Of a stretch of DNA of 64,000 nt, positions 8,246 through 15,672 are shown one piece after another; the stretch's first letter is position 1, and each line of letters starts with the position of its first letter. This stretch comes from VRUE01 sp035260485 (lineage in GTDB: Bacteria; Actinomycetota; Thermoleophilia; Solirubrobacterales; 70-9): NCBI GenBank assembly GCA_035260485.1, contig DATFVC010000038.1:1-64000 (forward strand), read 5' to 3'. The notes under the pieces were generated by a model, which did no database searches, was not told where the DNA came from, and saw only the letters and a program-made list of their open reading frames with translations. A program made the position numbers and the translations under genes.

Positions 8246-8284
8246 CTAGGAAGGAGTCGCTCTATCCAGCTGAGCTGTCGGGGC
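8246..8284 (-). repeat. 5' half of a tRNA, copy 3
   Basis: GCCCCGACAGCTCAGCTGG on the minus strand, then ATAGAGCGACTCCTTCCTA. It differs from copies 1 and 2 at two or three positions and diverges right after the anticodon loop. It follows the degraded nucleotidyltransferase of the third cassette. Confidence 0.7.
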
Positions 8285-8303
8285 CGGTGTGGAAATCCTA
8301 GAG

Positions 8304-8614
8304 CTAATTGCCGGTGGCATCGAGATCCTCGAGGCGGCTAGATCGCGGGTCCTGCCGGCTGCCTGCTTCATCTTCCGCAAGTCGTCCAGGGCGCAGACGG
8401 CCACCTTGACGCCAAGGATCTCCGCCTCAACAGAACGGTCATTCAGGTCGTCGAAGTTGGGCACGCCGTCAAGACCTTGGACAATGTCCAGGCGGCCAAG
8501 GTCGGTTTCGATGGGCACCTGTTCGGCGCCTAGGGCGAGGCCGCCGACCATGACGAACTCGACTTCTGCCTCCGTCAGCCGGCGAAGAATCTGATTGAAG
8601 GCTGGCGAGCTCAA
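8304..8614 (-). pseudogene. Degraded nucleotidyltransferase-fold gene
   Basis: Starts with TTG at 8614 overlapping the small gene's stop. FNQILRRLTEAEVEFVMVGG is the usual start of larger AbiEii/DUF6036-type nucleotidyltransferases, and VAVCALDDLRKMKQAAGRTR is their usual end. The central catalytic part (the DLD-type metal site) is missing, apparently by an internal deletion. Near the end one base is also missing: DLA should continue as LEDLDATGN and stop at 8304, as the adjacent frame does. The 311-base span agrees with one lost base. Not functional as read. Confidence 0.6.
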
Positions 8615-8787
8615 CCTTTACGGGCTACGCCAGCGAATTGGAGCAGCTTGTGGCTCGGGGCAATCGTCTCCGCCAGACTCACACTCATCGGTCGCTGAGC
8701 ATCCGCCCGCAGTCGCTGCACCCGAACTGCCTCGGCGCCCGTCGTCCCATCCGGCGAGGGCGTGTCGAGTCTCTCGGTCGATCGCAT
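8611..8787 (-). CDS. Small partner protein of the degraded nucleotidyltransferase
   Basis: A 58-residue protein starting MRSTERLDTPSPDGTTGAEA and ending AETIAPSHKLLQFAGVARKG. It overlaps the next start by four bases (TTGA), a layout typical of two-gene antitoxin-toxin units. The cassette leader precedes it with the same spacing as for the unrelated mntA genes, which shows that leader and cargo are separate modules. I do not know its activity. Confidence 0.5.
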   Translation of the reverse strand: MRSTERLDTPSPDGTTGAEAVRVQRLRADAQRPMSVSLAETIAPSHKLLQFAGVARKG

Positions 8788-8793
8788 GCGAAC

Positions 8794-8845
8794 ACGGTAC
8801 CGGAGCAGTGGATGGCCTCGCGTGATTGGGCAGTGGCTGCCCAAT
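8794..8845 (-). promoter_or_regulatory. Cassette promoter and palindrome, copy 3
   Basis: TACCGT (8799-8794) ends six bases before the ATG at 8787. The palindrome ATTGGGCAG-TGG-CTGCCCAAT (8825-8845) is perfect. The leader is shared with the mntA cassettes although the gene behind it is unrelated. Confidence 0.5.
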
Positions 8846-8941
8846 TGAGATGAATCGTGGGTAATCGAGCCGCATCCGCGACACGCGGCAGGACGATGCC
8901 TTCGCTCTGAAGCGCCGAAAGGCGCGGCTCCTCTGCTTCGA

Positions 8942-8978
8942 TTAGGAGGGACCGCTCATCCAGCTGAGCTATCGGGGC
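8942..8978 (-). repeat. 5' half of a tRNA, copy 4
   Basis: GCCCCGATAGCTCAGCTGG on the minus strand, then ATGAGCGGTCCCTCCTAA. The D-arm side is shorter and the anticodon stem changed. It is followed by a diverged form of the ~30-base tail seen after copies 1 and 2. Confidence 0.7.
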
Positions 8979-8984
8979 CCTCCG

Positions 8985-9065
8985 GCCCGTTGTAGAGGTC
9001 TAGCCGAGGCTCCACAGATCGGCAGCGCTAACTGCCCTTGGCGCGTGGAGATCCTCGAGGTCGTT
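8985..9065 (-). pseudogene. 3' remnant of another nucleotidyltransferase
   Basis: On the minus strand CGACCTCGAGGATCTCCACG reads DLEDLH, the same C-terminal pattern as the gene ending at 8304. Nothing else of the gene is left. It is the right-hand end of the cassette array. Bases 9066-9297 hold no gene that I can support. Confidence 0.4.
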
Positions 9066-9297
9066 GTGCAATGTAGTCGTGCGCACTGCTACTCGAATTG
9101 GTACAGTGACAGTCATTTTTCAGTACCACTCAGGTTCCACACTGTTAAGTGTCGGAAAAAGAGCGCCATGTCCCTTGCGTCGGGTCGTTTCGAAGAGACA
9201 CTAACCGACGTCGGCCCAATGAAGGCCGTTTCGTACGGCGCTCCCGCCGGAAGTGGGGGCGGTGAGTAATCGATTACACAGGGAGGCGTACCGACTG

Positions 9298-9921
9298 ATG
9301 CTGAAAGCAATTCGCAGGAAGCCGAGCCCGTCCACCGCGATCGCGGTAGTGGCTCTTGTCTTTGCAATGAGTGGCGGCGCACTTGCCGCCAAGAATCACA
9401 CCACGGGCTCGGCTGAAGCCTCGAAGCAGGGGAAGAAGGCCAAGCGAGGACCGAGAGGGCCACGGGGTCCGCGTGGCCTCACCGGACCGCAGGGAGCTAC
9501 CGGAGCGCGGGGAGCCGTAGGACCTCAGGGCCCGAAGGGCGATACGGGCGACCCGTGGACCGCGGGTGGCTTCCTTCCCAGCGGCGCCTCTCTTGGCGGC
9601 ACCTGGGTTGCCGGGGTCGGCCCCGAATTGTTTGCCGGAAAAGGCGCCGCCGCCGCCTCTATCTCCTTTGGACTGCCGCTGCACGCGCCGCCGACGATCG
9701 TGATCGTCAAAGAAGGAAAAGAAGGCAAAGAACATGCCGCGGAATGTCCGGGGAGCGTGTTCTTCCCGAAAGCGGCAAAAGGCGATCTCTGCCTTTACAC
9801 GGCCAAAGAAGCCGAACTTGAACTCCAGGCGGCCGCGCCGTCGCCGTTCGGGGCGATCATCACGTTCTCGGGCACCCCAGGTACGGGGAGCGCTGGCGTC
9901 TGGGCGGTTACCGCGCCGTAG
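9298..9921 (+). CDS. Secreted collagen-like protein
   Basis: A 207-residue protein with an N-terminal signal (about residues 1-31, basic start then STAIAVVALVFAMSGGALAA). Residues about 50-83 are a short collagen-like Gly-X-Y run (GPRGPRGPRGLTGPQGATG and onward). A 125-residue globular tail with two Cys follows (HAAECPGSVFFPKAAKGDLC). The ATG at 9298 has GGGAGG 9-10 bases ahead. Such short triple-helix proteins are frequent in Solirubrobacterales and probably sit on the cell surface. It is followed by a hairpin terminator. Confidence 0.75.
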   Translation: MLKAIRRKPSPSTAIAVVALVFAMSGGALAAKNHTTGSAEASKQGKKAKRGPRGPRGPRGLTGPQGATGARGAVGPQGPKGDTGDPWTAGGFLPSGASLGGTWVAGVGPELFAGKGAAAASISFGLPLHAPPTIVIVKEGKEGKEHAAECPGSVFFPKAAKGDLCLYTAKEAELELQAAAPSPFGAIITFSGTPGTGSAGVWAVTAP

Positions 9922-9934
9922 AGATTGAAAAGGA

Positions 9935-9970
9935 CTCGCCCGCGCGGCGCCCAGACGCCGTGCGGGCGAG
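9935..9970. terminator. Hairpin after the collagen-like gene
   Basis: CTCGCCCGCGCGGCG pairs with CGCCGTGCGGGCGAG across six bases. There is no T-run. The hexamer GATTGA flanks it on both sides. Confidence 0.5.
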
Positions 9971-10035
9971 ATTGACCGACCGTTAGGATAAGAGAAACAG
10001 AGCAGTTCTTTGATCGGATCGCCGGGGGGAGTCTT

Positions 10036-11904
10036 GTGAGGGGGAACTCGAGGATTAACTGCACACGACGAGCTGTCGTCATCTCGAAAGGCGACGCCGG
10101 TCGGCTGCCGATCGCGCTGAGCCTGCTGGCCATCGCGGCGCCTCTGCTTCTCGCCGTGGCCCCTGCGCAGGGAAACACTGGCTACGAGCTTGCCAAACCT
10201 GATTCGGTGCTTGTCTCGGGCATCGAATTCCCGCATGGCGTGGCGGTCGACCAGGCCAACCATCGCGTTTACGTCGCGGTGGTCAGCGACGACGGCTTGA
10301 ACCATGCTCCCGGCGAGATCCGTCGGTTCGAGAGCAACGGCGTGGCAGCCGGGACGTTCTTCGGAGGAGCTGAAGCCTTTTTCTCCGGGGTTGCCGTCAA
10401 CCCGGTGACGCAGGGATTCTATGGATCTCAGGTGCGGGTGGAATCGCCGTTCGGCAATTTCGGCACTGCGCAGATGGACCCGTTCTCGTCCACTGGCGTC
10501 ATGTCTACGCCTTTTCCGCTGAGCGTCAACGACGTCCTCCCCCAGATCGCCACCGATTCGACGGGCGACGTCTACTTCCCTGATGCCGCCACGGATTCGG
10601 TGAAGGTGTACGACTCGGCCGGCGCCTTGCAGGAAACGATCAAATGCAACGGGTGCCCTGGCGGTGGCTTCGGCAGGCCGGTCAGTGTCGCCATCGACTC
10701 CAAAGGCGAGCTCTATGTCGCCGACTTCGCTCCCGATCGCGTCATCAAGCTGACGGCTCCCGGAGGGGCGTACGGATTCAACTCCGTGCTGCAGAGTGGC
10801 CGCGGCGCCGTGGCCGTCGGTGTCGACCCCTCGACCGACGACGTGTTCGTCGGCGACTTCCCGAATGGCAAGAACTACCACGTGATCGCCTACAACTCGT
10901 CCGGGTCGCAGTTCGACGATTTCGGCGCCGGCCTGTTCATCAACCCGCCCTTGGGCGCCATCGCCGCGGCCCAGATCGCCGCCGACGCGACTACGCACAA
11001 GCTGTATCTAAGTGAGACGAACAAGATCTACGTCTTCGAAAGGGTGCCCATCGGCCCACCGTCGGCGACGGCCAATCCCGCATCCGGAGTGGCCCAGCTC
11101 GGGGCGACGCTCAACGCGACGGTCAACGCCAAAGGGCATGCGGTGCTCGAATGCGGATTCGAATACACCGATGAGGCTGATTTCCTCAGCAATGAATTTG
11201 CGAACGCGTCCGGCCTGCCTTGCTCAAAGCTGCCCGACGGCTCGGCAAACACGGCGGTTCTCACTGGCGCGTCTGGCCTTTCGCCCAGCACGGCCTATCG
11301 CTACCGGGTGACCGCGACCAGCAACGGGGGCTCGGTCACCAGCGGCAACCAAGTCTTCGAAACCCTTCCCGCGGTCCCCCCGACGGTCACGATGGAACCG
11401 ACCCTCTCCGTGACCCAGACCGCTGCCACGCTCAAGGGAAAGGTCAACCCCCATGGGGGTTCGGTCTCGTCTTGCCGGTTCGAGTTCGGCACGGACCTGT
11501 CGTATGGGAACGTAGCTCCCTGCCCGACGCTGCCAGGAACGGTGACAACCGAGGTGATGGAGGGCGGCAATCTCACCGGCCTGACGCCGGGGACCACGTA
11601 CCATTCCCGGCTGGTGGTCAGCACGAACGCCGGCACTTCCGCGGGGAGCGACGCCGAGTTCACAACCGTGAGCGCGTCCATCCCACCGGGGGTTGGATCG
11701 ACCGGGCCGCCGGTCACGGACCCGGGCGTGACGCCGCCCCCACTGGAATGCAGAAGGGGCTTCCGGCGCCAGTTGACCGGTTTCGGGGACCGGTGCGTAA
11801 AGGTCTGCAAGAGGGGTTTTCGCAAGCAGCGGGTTCGCGGCAAGGTCAGATGCGTTAGGAGGGGGCCGGGGGACAGGCGCCGGCGCAGGCACGCGGGCCG
11901 CTAG
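10036..11904 (+). CDS. Secreted NHL-repeat beta-propeller protein with Fn3-like domains
   Basis: A 622-residue protein from a GTG at 10036 (GGGGGGAG upstream). A signal segment (IALSLLAIAAPLLLAVAPAQG, about residues 25-46) is followed by NHL-type blades (GIEFPHGVAVDQANHRVYVA, PVSVAIDSKGELYVADFA, AVGVDPSTDDVFVGDF) to about residue 335. Two Fn3-like domains with Cys pairs follow, then a very basic Cys-containing end (CRRGFRRQLTGFGDRCVKVC). The architecture fits an exported protein- or glycan-binding surface factor. No catalytic site is visible. Confidence 0.75.
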   Translation: MRGNSRINCTRRAVVISKGDAGRLPIALSLLAIAAPLLLAVAPAQGNTGYELAKPDSVLVSGIEFPHGVAVDQANHRVYVAVVSDDGLNHAPGEIRRFESNGVAAGTFFGGAEAFFSGVAVNPVTQGFYGSQVRVESPFGNFGTAQMDPFSSTGVMSTPFPLSVNDVLPQIATDSTGDVYFPDAATDSVKVYDSAGALQETIKCNGCPGGGFGRPVSVAIDSKGELYVADFAPDRVIKLTAPGGAYGFNSVLQSGRGAVAVGVDPSTDDVFVGDFPNGKNYHVIAYNSSGSQFDDFGAGLFINPPLGAIAAAQIAADATTHKLYLSETNKIYVFERVPIGPPSATANPASGVAQLGATLNATVNAKGHAVLECGFEYTDEADFLSNEFANASGLPCSKLPDGSANTAVLTGASGLSPSTAYRYRVTATSNGGSVTSGNQVFETLPAVPPTVTMEPTLSVTQTAATLKGKVNPHGGSVSSCRFEFGTDLSYGNVAPCPTLPGTVTTEVMEGGNLTGLTPGTTYHSRLVVSTNAGTSAGSDAEFTTVSASIPPGVGSTGPPVTDPGVTPPPLECRRGFRRQLTGFGDRCVKVCKRGFRKQRVRGKVRCVRRGPGDRRRRRHAGR

Positions 11905-11965
11905 GCGCACGTATGCGTTTGCGGCTGGCGTGCAACCCCCGGGCGAGCTCGGCGGCTAGGACTGC

Positions 11966-12592
11966 TCAGGCGTAGAGGCTCTCGCTGGCCAGCTCCTGGG
12001 CGCGGCGGCTCCAGAGCTTGACCTGCACGAAGATGTCGTCGCCGTAGCCCTCGAGGGCGTCGAGGGCGATCAGGGTGAAGCGCTCATCGGAGACGACTTC
12101 CTGGTCGACCGTCTCCATGTCCAGCTCCGCGGTGGCGGCAACAGCGCCGCGGACAAGGGGTCGTCCCCAGACCAGCGTGACCGCGCCGGCCCTCCCGTTC
12201 TCTCCCCGCCACCTGCCGATCACGTCGTCGTTGAGGTCGATGCGCCAGCCTGGATTCTTCTCGGCCAGGACATCGGTGAAGTCGGCAGTGGCGTGGAAGT
12301 TGCCCGGCTCGCCCTCTTTCGGCAGCTCATAGGAGACGTGGCCGAACAGCTCCAGCGTGCCATCCGGCCCATCGGCGCGTGCCGTCGCCGGCACCCAGAC
12401 CCGGCCGCCCCAAGCGCGCTCGGGGAACCACTCGACCTTAGCTGGGATCTCGATTCCGTCGGGGAGGTCATCGATTCCATCGCAGGCCTTGCCGAACTCG
12501 GCGACGAGTCGCTCGGCGAAGCGCCCGTGCGGAATCCCCTCCTGGGTGGAGTCGGCGACGAAGCGCGGGATTGGGCGCGGGTTCGGCGGCAT
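11966..12592 (-). CDS. Conserved hypothetical protein downstream of galT
   Basis: A 208-residue acidic soluble protein (DGIEIPAKVEWFPERAWGGR, then FGHVSYELPKEGEPGNFHAT). No signal peptide, membrane segment or known catalytic motif is seen. It begins one base after the galT stop, so it is the last gene of the tlpA-nfeD-slipin-galT run. I do not recognise the family. Confidence 0.6.
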   Translation of the reverse strand: MPPNPRPIPRFVADSTQEGIPHGRFAERLVAEFGKACDGIDDLPDGIEIPAKVEWFPERAWGGRVWVPATARADGPDGTLELFGHVSYELPKEGEPGNFHATADFTDVLAEKNPGWRIDLNDDVIGRWRGENGRAGAVTLVWGRPLVRGAVAATAELDMETVDQEVVSDERFTLIALDALEGYGDDIFVQVKLWSRRAQELASESLYA

Positions 12593-12593
12593 G

Positions 12594-13673
12594 TCAGAGA
12601 CAGTCTCTTAGATCGGCCGCCGCCCGCTCGGGCGGGTAGATGTTGATGTCGACGCCGGCGCCCAGCTCGAAGCCGGCCTTGATCGTCAGCCGCGGGGCGA
12701 TGTCGACGTGCCAGTGGAAGGCATCGGCGCCGCGCGGCGCCGTGGCGACCCACAGGTTGAGCTCGGGCGGGCCCTCGAAGCGCTTCGCGAGGAGTCGCAG
12801 CGCCGTGTGGATCATCGCCGCGCCCCCGGGGTCCTCCTCGAAGCGAGCCGCCGCGCGGCGCGGCACGACCCTCAGCTCGTATGGAGAGCGTGAGGCCCAG
12901 GGGCAGATCAGCGCCGCCTCGTCGTCGATCGCGACCAAGCGCTCGCGGCGACGCACCTCCTCGACCAGAACGTCGCTGAGCAGGCCGCCGCCCGCGGTGC
13001 GTTCGCTGTAGGCGCCGGCCCGCTCGCGCTCCCGCGCGACCGCCGCCGGGACGAAGGGGAGCGCGTAGAGCTGAGCGTGGGTGTGGGGGAGGGAAGCGCC
13101 GGCGCTCGCCCCCTCGTTGACGACGAGCTGCACGTAGGCGGCTTCGGAGTGGGCACGCATCCGCTCGCGCCAGGTGGCGATCGCGCCGAGAAAGCGTTCC
13201 TCGCTCAGCTCGGCCATCGCGGTGACGTGCTCCGGCGCATTGACGATGACCTCGTGGGCGCCAACCGCCGGCCGCGAGGCGAAGAGGTCGGGCTCACCGG
13301 CACGGCGCGACTCCAGCAGCGGATCGCCGGCGCTGGCGAAGGCGCCGGCCTCGCCGCTGGTCCCTCCGGCGCGCGGTTCCTTACTCAAGCTATTGGCGAT
13401 TAAGGAACCACGCTCCGGAGTTTGCAACGCCGGATAGAGATTCGGCACCACGCGGCTCGTCCAGCCTGGCGTGTCGGGCTCACCGCCACCGGGCCGCACC
13501 GCATAGACCTCGGGTGGCGTCTTCTCCTCTCGTCCCTCGCAGAAGGGGCATCCCTCCGCCCCCTTCCGCTCGCTCGTGGCCCGCTTGAATCCCTCCGGCC
13601 GGTCGGCCCTGCCGGGCGCAAGGATCGTCCGCAGCCCGGACAGCTGGTCGATGCGGATCTCGGGCGCGCTCAG
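12594..13673 (-). CDS. galT: Galactose-1-phosphate uridylyltransferase, probable CTG start
   Basis: A 359-residue HIT-superfamily enzyme that exchanges UDP between glucose and galactose (Leloir pathway). Seen: zinc-type EGCPFCEG (about residues 42-49), HTHAQLYALP with the catalytic-type His motif, and FHWHVDIAPRL near the C-terminus. The frame runs to 13673 with good homology-like sequence (SAPEIRIDQLSGLRTILAPG), but no ATG, GTG or TTG lies in the conserved part before 13499. A CTG at 13673 overlaps the slipin stop (CTGA) and is the likely start. Residues about 68-112 are an insertion containing a palindrome (13364-13420). Confidence 0.75.
   Translation of the reverse strand: MSAPEIRIDQLSGLRTILAPGRADRPEGFKRATSERKGAEGCPFCEGREEKTPPEVYAVRPGGGEPDTPGWTSRVVPNLYPALQTPERGSLIANSLSKEPRAGGTSGEAGAFASAGDPLLESRRAGEPDLFASRPAVGAHEVIVNAPEHVTAMAELSEERFLGAIATWRERMRAHSEAAYVQLVVNEGASAGASLPHTHAQLYALPFVPAAVARERERAGAYSERTAGGGLLSDVLVEEVRRRERLVAIDDEAALICPWASRSPYELRVVPRRAAARFEEDPGGAAMIHTALRLLAKRFEGPPELNLWVATAPRGADAFHWHVDIAPRLTIKAGFELGAGVDINIYPPERAAADLRDCL
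13364..13420. repeat. Palindrome inserted in galT
   Basis: GGTTCCTTA and TAAGGAACC are perfect arms across 17 bases, extended to about 20 bases a side by CTCCGG and CCGGAG with a few mismatches. It is read in frame as part of an insertion in GalT. Confidence 0.6.
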
Positions 13674-14431
13674 GAGTCGGAGGGGGGCTTGAGGAACGGT
13701 TTGAGCATGTCCATCGGCAGCGGGAAGACCACCGTCGTGTTCTGATTGCTGCCGATTTCCAGCAGCGTCTGCAGGTAGCGCAGCTGCAGTGACGCCGGGT
13801 TCGTGCTGATGATGTCGGCCGCGTCGGTGAGCTTCTGTGCCGCCTGGAACTCGCCCTCGGAGTTGATGATCTTGGCGCGGCGCTCGCGCTCGGCCTCGGC
13901 CTGGCGGGCGATCGCCCGCTGCATCTGCTCGGGGATCTCGACGTCCTTGATCTCGACCGCGGTCACCTTGACGCCCCAGGGCTCGGTCGACTCGTCGATG
14001 ATCGTCTGCAGCTCCTCGTTGAGCCGCTCACGCTCCGACAGCAGCTGGTCGAACTCGGCCTTGCCCAGCACCGAGCGCAGCGCCGTCTGCGATATCTGCG
14101 AGGTGGCGAGCAAATAGTTTTCGACCTCGACGATCGCTTTGCGCGAGTCGACGACGCGGAAGTAGGCGACCGCGTTGACGCCGGCCGGGACATTGTCGCG
14201 GGTGATCACCTCCTGCGGCGGGATGTTGAGCGTGACCGTGCGCAGGTCGACCTTGACCATCCGGTCGATCATCGGGATCAGCAGGATCAGCCCCGGTCCC
14301 TTTTGGGCGATCAACCGGCCGAGCCGGAAGATCACACCGCGCTCGTACTCGCGCAGGACCCGCACCGAGGACCCCAGCACGATCGCCACGAAGATGACCA
14401 GGACGGCAAGCACTACCAATCCTGCACCCAT
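13670..14431 (-). CDS. Slipin / stomatin-like SPFH membrane protein
   Basis: A 253-residue protein with one N-terminal membrane helix (LVVLAVLVIFVAIVLGSSV) and an SPFH domain (YERGVIFRLGR, PPQEVITRDNVPAGVNAVAY, EIPEQMQRAIARQAEAERER). Slipins form membrane scaffolds and are paired with NfeD proteins. Here nfeD ends on the base where this gene begins (TGATG). The C-terminus (PMDMLKPFLKPPSDS) is complete, and its stop overlaps the probable CTG start of galT. Confidence 0.88.
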   Translation of the reverse strand: MGAGLVVLAVLVIFVAIVLGSSVRVLREYERGVIFRLGRLIAQKGPGLILLIPMIDRMVKVDLRTVTLNIPPQEVITRDNVPAGVNAVAYFRVVDSRKAIVEVENYLLATSQISQTALRSVLGKAEFDQLLSERERLNEELQTIIDESTEPWGVKVTAVEIKDVEIPEQMQRAIARQAEAERERRAKIINSEGEFQAAQKLTDAADIISTNPASLQLRYLQTLLEIGSNQNTTVVFPLPMDMLKPFLKPPSDS

Positions 14432-14916
14432 CAGCTTGCTCCTTCTTCAGCGGGGCTCTCGGACGGCGGCTCGGGCCGCACCACCAGGGTCAGTCCCTCG
14501 ACCGCCTCGACCTTGACTCTATCCCCTGGTCGCAGCAGCCCTCCCTCCCCGGCCAGTCGTGCCCGCCAGAGCGTGCCCCCAGTCCACACCCGGCCCACCG
14601 GATCGAGCGGGGTGCGCACCTCGGCGACAGCGCCGATCAGCTCCTCGTGACCGCCCCGAACCGGCAGCTCCCGGTGGGCCGCGAGCACTTTGCGGGTGAC
14701 GACGAAGAAGCTGACTCCGGAGAGGATGCCGAGCGTGATCAGCGCCGGGCCGGCCCAGTCGCTGGCGCTCGAGTTGGCATCGGCGGTGAGGGCGAGGACC
14801 CCGCCGGCGATCAGGCCGGCTGCCCCGAGCGTCGCCAGCACGCCGCCGGTCGACAGCAGCAGCTCCGCGAGCAGCAGGCCGACCCCGATCAGCGCGACGG
14901 CGACGAAAAGGTCCAT
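14431..14916 (-). CDS. nfeD: NfeD-family membrane protein
   Basis: A 161-residue protein with three or four membrane helices (VAVALIGVGLLLAELLLSTG, then VLATLGAAGLIAGGVLAL and LITLGILSGVSFFVV) followed by an OB-fold domain (IGAVAEVRTPLDPVGRVWT, ending VEGLTLVVRPE). This is the short, protease-less NfeD type that partners slipins. It lies seven bases after the thioredoxin-like gene and overlaps the slipin gene. Confidence 0.82.
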   Translation of the reverse strand: MDLFVAVALIGVGLLLAELLLSTGGVLATLGAAGLIAGGVLALTADANSSASDWAGPALITLGILSGVSFFVVTRKVLAAHRELPVRGGHEELIGAVAEVRTPLDPVGRVWTGGTLWRARLAGEGGLLRPGDRVKVEAVEGLTLVVRPEPPSESPAEEGAS

Positions 14917-14923
14917 GCCCCGA

Positions 14924-15520
14924 TTATCCGCTTTCCGTGCTGCTGCCGAGCGCGTAGCGTTCGATGTCGGCATGCAGTTCCGCCGCGTTGCGGTAGGGGC
15001 CCTGCTTGAGATTGACCAGGTTGCCGTGGCGATCGTAGAAGGCGGTGTCGGGGAAGCCGAGGTCGGCGCCAATGCTTTCAGCGATCCCTTTGCCCGGATC
15101 GGTGTAGCTGGGGTAGGGGACCGGCGCCTCTTCGAGGAAGGTGGTCGCCGCGTCGTTGGAGTCCTCGCTGTCGATGCCGAGGAACGCGACCCGCTTGCCG
15201 TAGCGGGCGGCAGCGTGCTGGAAGAGCGGGAACTCGAAGCGGCAGGGCCCGCACCAGGAGGCCCAGACGTTGACGACCGCCGGGTAGCCGCGCAGCGCCG
15301 CGATCCGCTTCTCGTAGGCATTGTTGTCGCCAGGCAGCAGCTGGTTTGCCTGCTTGTGCAGTGCCGCTAGCGGCGCGGGTGAGCCGGCCAGCGCCTTCGC
15401 GTAGTCGGGATGCTTGCCGCCGTAATCGCCGCCGCCCGAGGAGCCGCAGCCGGCTGCGATCAGGACCGCTGCCACAGCAATCATCAGGGCAATTGGGAAG
15501 GTTGACCGCAACGGTCTCAA
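14924..15520 (-). CDS. TlpA-like thioredoxin-fold lipoprotein
   Basis: About 198 residues from the TTG at 15520, which I prefer over longer upstream choices. The N-terminal hydrophobic segment ends in the lipobox-like LIAAGCGSS. The redox motif is WASWCGPC inside VVNVWASWCGPCRFEFPLF. The rest follows the TlpA/ResA fold (FLGIDSEDSNDAATTFLEE, FYDRHGNLVNL). It is probably a membrane-anchored thiol reductase acting outside the membrane, perhaps for cytochrome c maturation given the ccm genes nearby. The start is uncertain. Confidence 0.75.
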   Translation of the reverse strand: MRPLRSTFPIALMIAVAAVLIAAGCGSSGGGDYGGKHPDYAKALAGSPAPLAALHKQANQLLPGDNNAYEKRIAALRGYPAVVNVWASWCGPCRFEFPLFQHAAARYGKRVAFLGIDSEDSNDAATTFLEEAPVPYPSYTDPGKGIAESIGADLGFPDTAFYDRHGNLVNLKQGPYRNAAELHADIERYALGSSTESG

Positions 15521-15672
15521 TTCAATGTTTACAATAGGCGTGTCCGGTTCGCCGTATGCGAGCCGCTCGAGTGCGCTGGGGGGAAGGAGAAGCCGACCTC
15601 CCGGCATCCTCGTCTAAGTCTTCCCGCCGGCACGCGCCGCGTCGCCGCGGGAACGAAAGCGCACAAGCCTTC

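Noticed and set aside
9274..10998. A 574-residue open frame on the minus strand
   Set aside because: It is antisense to the collagen-like and NHL genes, is Arg/Gly-rich and has no domain; long antisense frames are expected in GC-rich DNA.
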